Assembly (NCBI GenBank): GCA_028679075.1
Contig: JAJRCF010000025.1
Coordinates: 1-41,086 of the forward strand
Length of the DNA: 41,086 nt
Reading direction: 5' to 3'
From: Methanoregula sp.
GTDB lineage: Archaea > Halobacteriota > Methanomicrobia > Methanomicrobiales > Methanospirillaceae
Shown piece by piece: positions 30,428 to 38,406 of the stretch. Position numbers and translations under genes: made by a program. The notes under the pieces are model-generated. The model was not told the origin of the DNA. It saw nothing but the letters and a program-made list of their open reading frames with translations, and ran no database searches. Each line of letters begins with the position of its first letter. Position 1 is the stretch's first letter.

Positions 30428-30646
30428 TTATATCCGTCCGGTCCTGCGCAGCCAGAGCCCGGTCCCGATATACCCGGCACACAGCAGCAGGATGCACCCG
30501 GTGCTGGCAAGAATAAATCCCGTATCGCCGGCAGCCAGCGCCTGCAATTCCACGATGAGCAGGTATGCAATCACAGAGAGAAAAATCACCGCCGCCACGA
30601 AGAGGACGAGGATGATCGCTATCCCGTACCGTATGAGGTCATCCAT
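30428..30646 (-). CDS. Two-helix small membrane protein
   Basis: A 72-residue protein with two hydrophobic helices (about 7-35 and 43-65) and a basic end (WLRRTGRI). GAGGTG lies upstream of the ATG at about 11 nt. It lies between the glycosyltransferase (35 nt upstream) and the calcium ATPase (112 nt downstream) on the same strand, so it could be an accessory subunit of the pump, but there is no direct evidence. Confidence 0.6.
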   Translation of the reverse strand: MDDLIRYGIAIILVLFVAAVIFLSVIAYLLIVELQALAAGDTGFILASTGCILLLCAGYIGTGLWLRRTGRI

Positions 30647-30681
30647 CCTGTATCACGCACCTCTCCTGCTTCGCACAGTTC

Positions 30682-31767
30682 TCATTCCAGGTACCCCGCC
30701 AGTACATCATCGTAAAGCCGGCGCACGTTCTCATCCGTTACCGACACTTCCGGGAACCCTTTGAACCCGTCCGCGGTCCGGAGGTCGTCTGCCAGGTCCA
30801 GCCGGTGCTGCTCCTGTGCATGGAACCAGCCGTTTTGTTCGTAATAGCCCGCAAGGTACTCCTGCTCTGGCTGTCCCGGTGTCGGGATGAGCAGGGCACG
30901 GTGCTTGCCCAGTTCAGCCAGTTCCATCATGGTGGTGTACCCCGACCGGCAGATGATACATTTCGCCCGGTTCATCAGGACCTCCTTCTCTTCCGTTGAC
31001 GCGTACGACAGGACCCTGAAGCGATCGGCGTGTTCCGTACCGCTGGCCGCCTTCGGGCTTCCCAGGAGAATGGCAACAGACCCCGGGAGGTCCGCGGCTG
31101 CCGGCAGCAGGATCCTTTCCAGTCCGGTCCGCTGGGGTTCCGGCCCGGAGATGATCACCAGGTAATCGAGGTCCTGCCGGACTTCGCGCCTTCGGGTACT
31201 GGTCAGGATGCCTGCATAACAGAGACGGGAACGGGTGAGATCTCCTGCCCGGGACAGTTTCCCGGCAAGCGAGAGCGGGCCCGGGGGATTGTCCGGCACG
31301 ATGATCCGGTTGAATTTTTCATGGAGGTACGCGTTAAGCCATGCGCCCGCAAGTTCCAGGGGCCATGCAACCAGGGGGAGGTGGTAATGGAGCTGGTGGG
31401 TGATGAAGAGGGAAGGAATTTTGTCAGAGTACACCCCGAGCCGGTTGTCGCTGATGATGAGGTCGTACTCGTCCTCTTCAAGGATCGCGGCAAGGTTCCG
31501 GCGTTCCTCCGCAATTCCCTTGAGGAGGAGCGGGGACGAGGCAACAAACCGGGCGAGGAAGAATCTGTTCGCGCTGAGCGGGACGGAATAATCCGGGAAA
31601 TCGCAAAAGGTGCAGGACGGGAACTCCTGTTCCAGCACGGAGAGGGCATTCCCGTGCCCCGCGACCGTGACGTCATGGCCGCGGGAAAGGAGCGTCCGGA
31701 TGACCGGGATGTCCCGGGTGGCATGACCAAGTCCCCAGTTCAGCGGCGATACCAGTACGTGTCCCAT
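30682..31767 (-). CDS. MurG-like GT-B glycosyltransferase
   Basis: A 361-residue soluble protein of GT-B fold. The N-terminal domain starts with VLVSPLNWGLGHATRDIP, the Gly-rich loop typical of MurG-like transferases. The C-terminal domain has IISGPEP and CRSGYTTMMELAELGKHRALLIPTPGQPEQEYLA, the usual UDP-sugar contact region. Methanogens lack murein, so the substrate is probably a lipid or surface glycan. GGGAG precedes the ATG at 6 nt. It is the first gene of a likely group with the small membrane protein and calcium ATPase. Confidence 0.82.
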   Translation of the reverse strand: MGHVLVSPLNWGLGHATRDIPVIRTLLSRGHDVTVAGHGNALSVLEQEFPSCTFCDFPDYSVPLSANRFFLARFVASSPLLLKGIAEERRNLAAILEEDEYDLIISDNRLGVYSDKIPSLFITHQLHYHLPLVAWPLELAGAWLNAYLHEKFNRIIVPDNPPGPLSLAGKLSRAGDLTRSRLCYAGILTSTRRREVRQDLDYLVIISGPEPQRTGLERILLPAAADLPGSVAILLGSPKAASGTEHADRFRVLSYASTEEKEVLMNRAKCIICRSGYTTMMELAELGKHRALLIPTPGQPEQEYLAGYYEQNGWFHAQEQHRLDLADDLRTADGFKGFPEVSVTDENVRRLYDDVLAGYLE

Positions 31768-31835
31768 CCCGTGCTCCCCGTATTATGAAACTATTCTTCG
31801 GCAATTGTATTGAATGGTGCTGCCGGAGCGGATGT

Positions 31836-31842
31836 AAAAAAA
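31836..31842 (-). terminator. T7 terminator of the ABC-2 exporter operon
   Basis: Seven T on the minus strand, 4 nt after the permease stop codon. Confidence 0.5.
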
Positions 31843-31846
31843 GCAT

Positions 31847-32683
31847 CTAGGTCACGACGGCCCGCCGGAACCTCCACCATGCAAGAGCGAACATGATGGC
31901 GGAGAAGATGATGAGACCCAGGAACGAGAGCAGGATATCTGCCTGGGTGAATTCGTAGTGCTTGCCGAGCGCGTAGAAGTCCGGGCCGATCGCGAAGTAC
32001 CGGATCCCGTTGATGAGCATCGTCATCGGGTTGTAAGCCGAGATGATCCTGAGGGCCTCCGGGAAGGTGTCGATCGGGTACAGTGCGTTGCTTGCAAAAA
32101 AGATCGGCATGGTCAGGAGTGTCATCACGCCCTGGAGCCCTTCGGGGCTCTCCATAGAGATCGCGATCGCGGCGGAAAGGAAGAGGAAGCCAAGCGCGAA
32201 CATGGCGACAAACGCGAGGACCCCGAGGACACCGAAGGCGACCTGCACGGGAGTAAACCCGGCAAAGAACGCAGCGCCGATCAGGATGCCGAAGACCATG
32301 ATGATGATCGCCTGGATGAACGACTTGGTCACGCCGGACATGGCGATGCCGACAATGATATGGTTCCGGTTCACCGGGCTTGCAAGGATCTCCCTCATCA
32401 GCCCCCAGTTCTTGTCAAACAGGATCACGATCCCGGAAAACAGGCTGGTGAAGAGGGTTGTCATCGCGATGATCCCCGCGCCCATGAACGTGAGGTACCC
32501 GACTGCATACGCCCCCTCAGGCACCGGTACGCCTGCCATCAGCCGGTCAAAGTTGCTCGACATCGCGATGCCGAAGAACGCGAGCCAGAGCGCCGGCTGG
32601 AGGAGCGATGAGATGAGCAGCGTCTTGAACCGGAAGAACCGGATCATGTCGCGCCAGTAGACCGTCATGAAACCGTACGTCAT
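31847..32683 (-). CDS. ABC-2 type exporter permease
   Basis: A 278-residue membrane protein from ATG 32681-32683; the longer open frame (29 more codons) overlaps the ATPase gene and has no better signal. Six hydrophobic helices are seen, with the ABC-2 signature in the GWGLMREILASPVNRNHIIVG-like loop (NWGLMREILASP) and in the last third (PIFFASNALYPIDTFPEALR, AYNPMTMLINGIRY). It is the membrane part of a DrrAB-type exporter; the substrate is unknown. The start codon lies 1 nt after the stop of the ATPase gene. Confidence 0.9.
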   Translation of the reverse strand: MTYGFMTVYWRDMIRFFRFKTLLISSLLQPALWLAFFGIAMSSNFDRLMAGVPVPEGAYAVGYLTFMGAGIIAMTTLFTSLFSGIVILFDKNWGLMREILASPVNRNHIIVGIAMSGVTKSFIQAIIIMVFGILIGAAFFAGFTPVQVAFGVLGVLAFVAMFALGFLFLSAAIAISMESPEGLQGVMTLLTMPIFFASNALYPIDTFPEALRIISAYNPMTMLINGIRYFAIGPDFYALGKHYEFTQADILLSFLGLIIFSAIMFALAWWRFRRAVVT

Positions 32684-32684
32684 A

Positions 32685-33689
32685 TTATTTCCCCGCCCGC
32701 AGGAACATCGGGCGTGCGGGTGCCTGCCCTTCGTCGCGGAGTTCCCTGCCCGTGTAGAAAACGAACACATCGTCCATGCTGGGTTTTTTTAAGTTGATGG
32801 TGGAGATCCCGATCCCTGCTTTTCGCAGCGTGTCGATGATGCCGGGCAGTACTTTTGTCCCGTCTTCGTGCACCATGAGGACGATCCTGTTGCCTTTGGT
32901 TGTGATCTCACGGACCGAAGGCATCTGTTCAAGCAGTTTTGTCGCGTTCTCGTTATTGTCGGTATCAAGGTAGATCAGGTCGCGGCCAAGGGTGTTTTTC
33001 AGTTCTTCCGGTGTCCCCGCGATGATGATCTTGCCATGGTCGATGATGCTGATCCGGTCCGAGAGCTGGTCTGCCTCGTCCATGTAATGGGTGGTGAGAA
33101 AGATAGTCGTGCCCTCCCGGTTGACTCCCTTGATGTATTCCCACATCCGCATCCGGGTCTGCGGATCGAGGCCGATGGTCGGCTCATCAAGGAACAGGAC
33201 TTTTGGCCGCGTCATCAGCCCGCGTGCAATCTCGAGCCGCCGCTTCATGCCCCCGCTCAGTCTCTTGGAGAGTTCGTCCCGTTTTGCTTCGAGCTCAACG
33301 AGTTTCAGCAACTCCTCGATCCGTTCCCGGCGCTCCTTCACCGGCATATCATAGAGCCTGCCGTGGAACTCCAACAGTTCCCAGACCGTCATGTCCCGGT
33401 CCAGCGTGATGTCCTGGAAGACGATCCCGATCGATTCCCGGACGTTCTGTGACTCCGTTGTCACGTCATAGCCGGCAATCGTCGCCTTCCCTTTCTGGAG
33501 CGAGAGGAGCGTGATCAGGATATTGATGGCCGTGCTCTTGCCGGCACCGTTGGGCCCGAGGAACGAGAAGATCTCCCCTTTCTTCACCGTGAAACTGATC
33601 CCGTCAACGGCTTTGAAATTCCCGTACGAATGTTCGAGGTTCTCCACGCGGATGATTGCGCCATCATTGCCGGGACCCGGTCCTTCCAT
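32685..33689 (-). CDS. ABC-2 exporter ATPase (DrrA-like)
   Basis: A 334-residue ABC ATPase with Walker A GPNGAGKST near 45-53, Q-loop VFQDITLD near 92-99, signature LSGGMKRR near 143-150, Walker B VLFLDEP near 163-169 and switch His in TTHYMDEADQL. The C-terminal 90 residues form the regulatory extension typical of DrrA-type exporters. No strong ribosome binding site is seen. TGTATTAC lies about 26 nt upstream on the minus strand, so the transcript may be nearly leaderless. It is divergent from the cupin gene. Confidence 0.9.
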   Translation of the reverse strand: MEGPGPGNDGAIIRVENLEHSYGNFKAVDGISFTVKKGEIFSFLGPNGAGKSTAINILITLLSLQKGKATIAGYDVTTESQNVRESIGIVFQDITLDRDMTVWELLEFHGRLYDMPVKERRERIEELLKLVELEAKRDELSKRLSGGMKRRLEIARGLMTRPKVLFLDEPTIGLDPQTRMRMWEYIKGVNREGTTIFLTTHYMDEADQLSDRISIIDHGKIIIAGTPEELKNTLGRDLIYLDTDNNENATKLLEQMPSVREITTKGNRIVLMVHEDGTKVLPGIIDTLRKAGIGISTINLKKPSMDDVFVFYTGRELRDEGQAPARPMFLRAGK

Positions 33690-33819
33690 ACCGGAGATAT
33701 TCCGGGTAGTAATACATGAAACCAGTGATCGTACCCTGCCTGAGCCTCTCCCCTCGCGCCATGAAGAGCAGCGTTATCATTATTGGTTTACCCGCCCAAC
33801 GTCAGGATAGCGATCCTTT

Positions 33820-34143
33820 ATGTTTTCCCGTCACTCTGAAACCGGTTACCGCGAATCACTGCCCGGCATCACGCAGAAGACCCTTGTCTCCGGGAAGAAC
33901 ACCCTGATGGCCGAGTTCCGGCTGGACAGGGGAACAGAGCTCCCACGGCATACGCATCCCCACGAGCAGACAGGGTATCTCGTCTCGGGACACATGACCC
34001 TCCGGATCGAAAATGAGGAATCGGAGATCCGGCCGGGCGACAGCTGGAATATTCCCGGGAATGCCGGGCATTCGGCAACGATCCACGAGGACTCGGTGGC
34101 GATCGAGATCTTCTGCCCGGTCAGGGAAGAGTACCTGCGGTAA
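33820..34143 (+). CDS. Cupin-2 domain protein
   Basis: A 107-residue single-domain cupin. Motif 1 holds the metal ligands in HTHPHEQTGYLVSG (His, His, Gln) with H51-like and H53-like positions, and motif 2 is PGDSWNIPGNAGHSA with the last His. Single cupins bind a metal and act as enzymes, sensors or storage proteins; no substrate can be assigned. No clear ribosome binding site is visible. It stands alone, with a T8 terminator that overlaps the end of the convergent methyltransferase gene. Confidence 0.85.
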   Translation: MFSRHSETGYRESLPGITQKTLVSGKNTLMAEFRLDRGTELPRHTHPHEQTGYLVSGHMTLRIENEESEIRPGDSWNIPGNAGHSATIHEDSVAIEIFCPVREEYLR

Positions 34144-34156
34144 AAATTTTAACAGA

Positions 34157-34164
34157 TTTTTTTT
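34157..34164 (+). terminator. T8 terminator of the cupin gene
   Basis: Eight T, 14 nt after the cupin stop; it reaches 2 nt into the stop region of the convergent methyltransferase gene. Confidence 0.5.
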
Positions 34165-34846
34165 ATTCCGGCTTTCGGCCGGTCATGAGGAAGAAGGTAA
34201 ATGTCCGGGTCTCCCCGGAAGGGACGGGTTTTGGGACAATTGCGGCAGTCCGGTTCCGGATCGACACAAATCCGGCAGTCTCAAAATGTTTCAGCATGGT
34301 GCACCGGTCGAAGCCGAAGTGGAACACGCCCTCATTCGAGTCGTGGAATTTTCCATCATCGCTGTCAAGATCAGCGACAGCCAGCCAGCCACCGGGTCTG
34401 ACAACGCGGGCGATCTGGTCCAGTACCGGCTGGACCCCCCGGATGTGGTGAAAGGTTGTGCTGCTGACCGCAAGGTCGTACTGCCCGTCCAGTACGCCGC
34501 CCTGCTCCAGATCGATGAGCCGGGCCTTCACGTTTTTCAGTCCCTGCTTTTTGATCTTGGCGTTGAGGATATCGAGCATGCCCTGCGAGCTGTCGATGCC
34601 CGTGATGGTGCGGACCAGTGGCTGGAGCTGGAGGGTGATGAGTCCCGTCCCGCACCCGAAGTCAAGCACATCCATGTCAGGAGTCAGCTTCACGGTCTCG
34701 CGGATCGCCCGTGCGATATCGTGAGCTACCTTTACCCGGCCCGGGTTCTCGTCCCAGGTTGCAGCTGCGGAATCGAAGTTACGCTTCTCGCCGCTCGCTG
34801 CGTTCACGGAGTCGAAGTTACGTTTTTCACCGGTCATCGTAGTCAT
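34163..34846 (-). CDS. Class I SAM-dependent methyltransferase with N-terminal tandem repeat
   Basis: A 227-residue methyltransferase. The SAM site is VLDFGCGTGLITLQL near 62-76 with D at the strand-2 end (TGIDSSQ), then DLAVSSTTFHHI and VRPGGWLAVADL. The best guess is a small-molecule O/N-methyltransferase of the UbiE/YrrT-like kind. Residues 6-18 (GEKRNFDSVNAAS) and 19-31 (GEKRNFDSAAATW) are a tandem duplication of 13 codons; relatives would be expected to have one copy before the DENPGRVKVA segment. No ribosome binding site is clear at the ATG at 34844-34846, and Met4 is an alternative. Confidence 0.85.
   Translation of the reverse strand: MTTMTGEKRNFDSVNAASGEKRNFDSAAATWDENPGRVKVAHDIARAIRETVKLTPDMDVLDFGCGTGLITLQLQPLVRTITGIDSSQGMLDILNAKIKKQGLKNVKARLIDLEQGGVLDGQYDLAVSSTTFHHIRGVQPVLDQIARVVRPGGWLAVADLDSDDGKFHDSNEGVFHFGFDRCTMLKHFETAGFVSIRNRTAAIVPKPVPSGETRTFTFFLMTGRKPE
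34754..34831 (-). repeat. 39-nt tandem duplication in the methyltransferase gene
   Basis: Two 39-nt units encode residues 6-18 and 19-31 of the methyltransferase. The first eight residues (GEKRNFDS) are identical while the codons differ at several third positions (GGTGAAAAA against GGCGAGAAG), so the duplication is not brand new and the reading frame has been kept. Confidence 0.8.
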
Positions 34847-34971
34847 CTGTCTGTAGGAGGGGTGGGCTGAAAAACGAGATGGATTGGGGAATAGACTGAT
34901 TGAAAAAATCTGTGTAGTGATATGAATGACTTATTCTTGTTTTTCCTGAATGTGAGATGGTTCCCCCCAAT

Positions 34972-35025
34972 CCCCCCTTCCCGAAGAACTGCCGCCACAG
35001 GCAGGCAGTTCTTTCGGGTGGGGGG
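34972..35025. repeat. Large imperfect hairpin
   Basis: CCCCCC (34972-34977) pairs with GGGGGG (35020-35025), and CCCGAAGAACTGCC (34980-34993) pairs with GGCAGTTCTTTCGGG (35004-35018) with a single bulged base. The loop is about 10 nt. The stem totals about 20 bp, much longer than a terminator needs. Confidence 0.75.
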
Positions 35026-35082
35026 TTCCGTAAGTGGTTGTCCGTGTCGGTAATTTAATCCGGTAATACTGAGGCATCGCAA

Positions 35083-35117
35083 TGCGCCCCATCCCCCTAC
35101 GGGGGACTGGTGGCGCA
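35083..35117. repeat. Compact GC hairpin
   Basis: TGCGCC (35083-35088) pairs with GGCGCA (35112-35117), CCA with TGG (35089-35091 / 35108-35110) and CCCCC with GGGGG (35093-35097 / 35101-35105), leaving a TAC loop and small bulges. Confidence 0.7.
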
Positions 35118-35170
35118 AGAGGGGGGGCGATCATCTCTCTATGAAAAGGATAAACCTCACAGACCCATTT

Positions 35171-35914
35171 TTAATCGATTTTTACTCCAATGAAAACAAT
35201 CATCCCGTTTTCCAGCCCCACGAATTCAATCCTAAACCCGGCCTGCTCCATCATCTCCCGTACCCGCTCCGGCGAAATCCGGAGTTTTGCATATTCGCTT
35301 GCCGACCGTTCCCATGCTCCCGACATCCGCGAAAAGAGAATATCGGTGACCAGAACAGAATCCTGCCGGTATTCCAGCCGGCACAAAAATATCCGGTCCG
35401 CGTCCCGCCTCACCGGAATTATCGCAATGCTTCCGTTCTCTTCGCTCGTATAATCCCGGAATGACAGGACAAGTGTTCCGCCCGGCCCGAGTTCTGCATG
35501 GCACTGCCGGATCAGGCTGCTGACTGCATGATCATCCGGCAGGTGCGTGAGCGTATCCCCCATGCAGGTGACGAGTTCCGGCGTTTTCCCGGCCCAGAGC
35601 GGGAAGTCCATGATGTCCCCGGTGACGATCTCAATACCCGGACCCGGTGCCCGGCTCCGGAGTTCGTCCAGCAACGGCTGGCAGAAGTCCACGGCAGTGA
35701 CGCGGAACCCGGCCTCCGCAAGAGGGACCGACTGGAATCCGCACCCGGCAGCGAGATCAATTGCGATCCCGCCGGCCCCGGGCTGGATGTGGTGTGTGGA
35801 AAAAAACTGCCGGCTCTTTATGGCATTCGCCGCAAATCCCCCGGCCATCCAGAGATAATGCTCAGCAAGGAACCGGTCATAATGGGCCTTTACTCCAGGG
35901 ACGGGGGGCGGCAT
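35171..35914 (-). CDS. SAM-dependent methyltransferase
   Basis: A 247-residue class I methyltransferase: IDLAAGCGFQSVPLAEAG near 51-68, VDFCQPLLDEL near 75-85, then GDIMDFPLW and a LVTCMGDTLTHL strand near 115-126. This is a cytosolic enzyme of unknown substrate; the C-terminal beta strands (SIAIIPVRRDADRIFLCRLEYR) could bind it. No ribosome binding site is seen at the ATG, so a leaderless mRNA is possible. It is divergent from pth2, with 62 nt between start codons. Confidence 0.85.
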   Translation of the reverse strand: MPPPVPGVKAHYDRFLAEHYLWMAGGFAANAIKSRQFFSTHHIQPGAGGIAIDLAAGCGFQSVPLAEAGFRVTAVDFCQPLLDELRSRAPGPGIEIVTGDIMDFPLWAGKTPELVTCMGDTLTHLPDDHAVSSLIRQCHAELGPGGTLVLSFRDYTSEENGSIAIIPVRRDADRIFLCRLEYRQDSVLVTDILFSRMSGAWERSASEYAKLRISPERVREMMEQAGFRIEFVGLENGMIVFIGVKID

Positions 35915-35976
35915 GGTTAAAGATCGTTTGCCTTCCTGCTATACTTATTTGACGTGCGGCAACCAAGTATACGCCA

Positions 35977-36339
35977 ATGGTTCCCGAGCCCGAATTCCGG
36001 TACAAGCAGTGCCTTATCATTCGTAACGATGTCAAGATGAGCTGCGGCAAGCGGTGCGCACAGGCCGGGCACGCCGCGATCGGCGCTTTCAACGGTGCGG
36101 ACAAGTCCCTGCAGAAGGCATGGCTCACCGAGGGGCAGAAGAAAGTCGTCCTCAAGGCAAACGACGAGCGGACGCTGTTTGAACTCAAAGTCCTTGCCGA
36201 ACGGAACGGCATCTCCACGTCCCTGATCCAGGACGCCGGCATGACCGAGATCCCGCCGGGCACGATCACCGCGCTCGGCCTTGGCCCGGCAAAGAGCGAG
36301 GACCTCGACAAGATCACCGGCTCGCTCACCCTCTTATGA
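35977..36339 (+). CDS. pth2: Peptidyl-tRNA hydrolase 2
   Basis: A 120-residue Pth2, releasing tRNA from prematurely ended peptidyl-tRNA. The family pattern is complete: KQCLIIRNDVKMSCGKRCAQAGHAA at the N-terminus, then KVVLKANDERTLFEL, LIQDAGMTEIPPGTITALGLGP at the end. Length is standard for archaea. There is no Shine-Dalgarno sequence; a box A-like TATACTTATT at 35940-35949 suggests a very short leader. Its stop overlaps the truD start by 4 nt, a known archaeal pairing of two tRNA-related genes. Confidence 0.95.
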   Translation: MVPEPEFRYKQCLIIRNDVKMSCGKRCAQAGHAAIGAFNGADKSLQKAWLTEGQKKVVLKANDERTLFELKVLAERNGISTSLIQDAGMTEIPPGTITALGLGPAKSEDLDKITGSLTLL

Positions 36340-37610
36340 AACAGAGCACGTTCCCGCTTGAACGCGACCTCGGCATGCGGTACTATGCGAGCGATGCCGA
36401 CGGGATCGGCGGCAGGCTCCGGGCGGCTCCCGAGGATTTTATCGTAGAGGAGATCCCTCCTGAAGGCAAGGGAGGGACAACCGGCCCATACCTCATCTGC
36501 ACCCTTACGAAGACCAACTGGGAGCTCCAGCATGCGGTAAAAGAGATCGCAAAACGGCTCGGCATCAGCCACCGGCGCATCGGCTGGGCCGGCACCAAGG
36601 ACCGGAACGCGATCACGAAGCAGTGGATCTCGATCTACGATGTCACCGCGGAACAGGTGGCCGCTGTCCGTTTGAAGGACATTGTCCTTGAGCCGGTGCG
36701 GAGCGCGAACGAAGCCCTGTCCCTTGGTGACCTGCTGGGAAACCGGTTTGACCTTGTCATACGGGACTGTGAAGTGCCGGGCCTTGCAGCACGGGTGGAT
36801 GCGATCGCAAAGACCGTACAGGATGGCGTGCCGAACTATTTCGGCCTCCAGCGTTTCGGGGCGATCCGCCCGGTCACCCACACGGTCGGGGAATGGATCC
36901 TCAAGGATAATTATGAGCAGGCCGTCCTCACCTACATCGGGCTCCCGTTCCCTTCGGAAAATGAGAATACGGCGGCAACCCGCAGGGCGTTCCTCGAGAC
37001 CCGCGACCCGGCACCGGCACTCAGAGAATTCCCGGTCCAGATGAATTACGAGCGGGCGATGCTGCAGTACCTCCACAACCACCCGGGCGACTACGCAGGT
37101 GCCCTCCGGGAACTGCCGCCAAAACTCCTCTCCATGTTCATATCCGCATTCCAGTCCTGGCTCTTCAACTGCGCCCTGAGCCAGCGGTTCGATGACGGCC
37201 ACCAGCTCACCGGACCCGTCCCGGGCGACCACCTGGTCTTCCTTAACGGGCGGACCGATACGGTGACTGCGGCAAATGTGACCGCCGCGGCCATGCACAT
37301 AACGCGGGGCCGGTGCAGCATCGCGTTCTTTATGCCCGGAAAAGAGAAAGCGGGCGGGGGAGGGCCGGTCGAACCGGTCATGGACGCCCTCCTTGCGGAA
37401 CGCGGGATCACCCCGGACGACTTTTACCGGGCTTCGCGTTTTGTCGAGACAAAATTCGAAGGGGCCTTCCGCCCGATCTCCCTCCGGGCAGAACTGGAAT
37501 CAACGGTGACGGAAAACAGTGTGCGCCTGAAATTTACCCTGCCGCCCGGCCACTACGCGACAACCGTCTGCCGCGAGTTCATGAAGGCAGACCCGGTCAG
37601 GATGATCTAG
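36336..37610 (+). CDS. truD: tRNA pseudouridine(13) synthase TruD
   Basis: A 424-residue TruD, making pseudouridine at position 13 of tRNA. Diagnostic segments are the ISHRRIGWAGTKDRNAITKQ active-site block (catalytic Asp in TKD), GNRFDLVIRD, PNYFGLQRFG and the insertion domain that follows, with the C-terminal LKFTLPPGHYATTVCREFMK. It starts inside the pth2 stop codon (ATGA). The final 14 nt overlap the 3' end of the convergent sppA gene, with no space for a terminator between them. Confidence 0.96.
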   Translation: MKQSTFPLERDLGMRYYASDADGIGGRLRAAPEDFIVEEIPPEGKGGTTGPYLICTLTKTNWELQHAVKEIAKRLGISHRRIGWAGTKDRNAITKQWISIYDVTAEQVAAVRLKDIVLEPVRSANEALSLGDLLGNRFDLVIRDCEVPGLAARVDAIAKTVQDGVPNYFGLQRFGAIRPVTHTVGEWILKDNYEQAVLTYIGLPFPSENENTAATRRAFLETRDPAPALREFPVQMNYERAMLQYLHNHPGDYAGALRELPPKLLSMFISAFQSWLFNCALSQRFDDGHQLTGPVPGDHLVFLNGRTDTVTAANVTAAAMHITRGRCSIAFFMPGKEKAGGGGPVEPVMDALLAERGITPDDFYRASRFVETKFEGAFRPISLRAELESTVTENSVRLKFTLPPGHYATTVCREFMKADPVRMI

Positions 37611-38400
37611 ACCGGGACGCTGCCAGTTCTTTTGCGCCTTCAATTGCGTCGTTGAGGTTCCCGAGTTCGTCAACGACATTCAGCTTGAGCGCATCGGCGC
37701 CACGGATCACCCTGCCGTCCTCGATATCGGAACGGGAGATCGACCGCTGGGTGGTCACGTCCGTGATGAAATTCTCGAAGCTGTCCTTTACGATCTTCTC
37801 AGCATACGCCGTCTCTTCTTCGGTCAGCGGGCGGGCGGTAGAGCCCATGTCTTTCTTGCTGCCGGACTTCACCACGCTGATATTATACCCCTCGCTTTTC
37901 ATCCAGCCGCTGATGTCGGAGAACTGCCAGATGACCCCGACGCCGGCCGTAAATGTATCCGGGTTCGCATAGATCCTGTCGGCATGGGCGCTCACGTAGT
38001 ATGCAGCCGATGTGGCGATGTCCCCCATTGACACGACCACCGGTTTTTTTGTCTTTGCATATTCGAGGTCGCCGATAATTTCCTGTGCTGCCGACGGGGT
38101 GCCACCGGGGCTGTCCACCCTGAGCACGATCGCTTCTACCAGCGGGTCATCAGCGGCTTCGCGCAGCTCTTTCCCGATCACTTCGCTGCCGATTGACGCG
38201 CCGTCAGAGACATCCCCGGTCTGCATCGTCCCCTCCATCCGTATTACGGTCACTCCCTGGGTGTCCGAACGGGTCATGTAATACGTGGCGAGCATCAGCC
38301 CGGCAATGAGGAGCAGCCCGGCAGCAATCCCCAGGGCGAGTTTCAGGTGTGAATGGGATTTTTTACTGGCAGTTGTAATCTGTTCTTCGAAAATGTCCAT
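37597..38400 (-). CDS. sppA: Signal peptide peptidase SppA
   Basis: A 267-residue membrane-anchored serine protease of the short archaeal/Bacillus type. A cytoplasmic tail of 19 residues and one membrane helix (about 21-42) are followed by the ClpP-like fold: RVDSPGGTPSAAQEI near 94-108, the nucleophile S131 in GDIATSAAYYVS, and the general-base Lys near 183 in KSGSKKDMGS. It degrades signal peptides left in the membrane. GAGGAACT stands before the ATG, 6 nt after the stop of the reductase gene, so both form an operon. Confidence 0.93.
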   Translation of the reverse strand: MDIFEEQITTASKKSHSHLKLALGIAAGLLLIAGLMLATYYMTRSDTQGVTVIRMEGTMQTGDVSDGASIGSEVIGKELREAADDPLVEAIVLRVDSPGGTPSAAQEIIGDLEYAKTKKPVVVSMGDIATSAAYYVSAHADRIYANPDTFTAGVGVIWQFSDISGWMKSEGYNISVVKSGSKKDMGSTARPLTEEETAYAEKIVKDSFENFITDVTTQRSISRSDIEDGRVIRGADALKLNVVDELGNLNDAIEGAKELAASRSRSS

Positions 38401-38406
38401 AGTTCC

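Larger units (their letters stand above)
34847..35170. other. Gene-free stretch between two methyltransferase genes
   Basis: A 324-nt gap. Frames crossing it exist but are low quality and run through hairpin sequence. It holds two strong GC-rich hairpins (34972-35025 and 35083-35117), C-rich and G-rich blocks, and AT-rich ends. It may be a structured RNA or a non-autonomous repeat element. Confidence 0.6.

Noticed and set aside
34843..35118. A 91-codon frame across the gap between the two methyltransferase genes
   Set aside because: It reads through both hairpins, has an odd composition and no ribosome binding site or recognisable domain.
35877..37298. A 473-codon frame antisense to truD and pth2
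   Set aside because: Both sense genes are certain; the antisense product has no domain and results from GC-rich codon bias.
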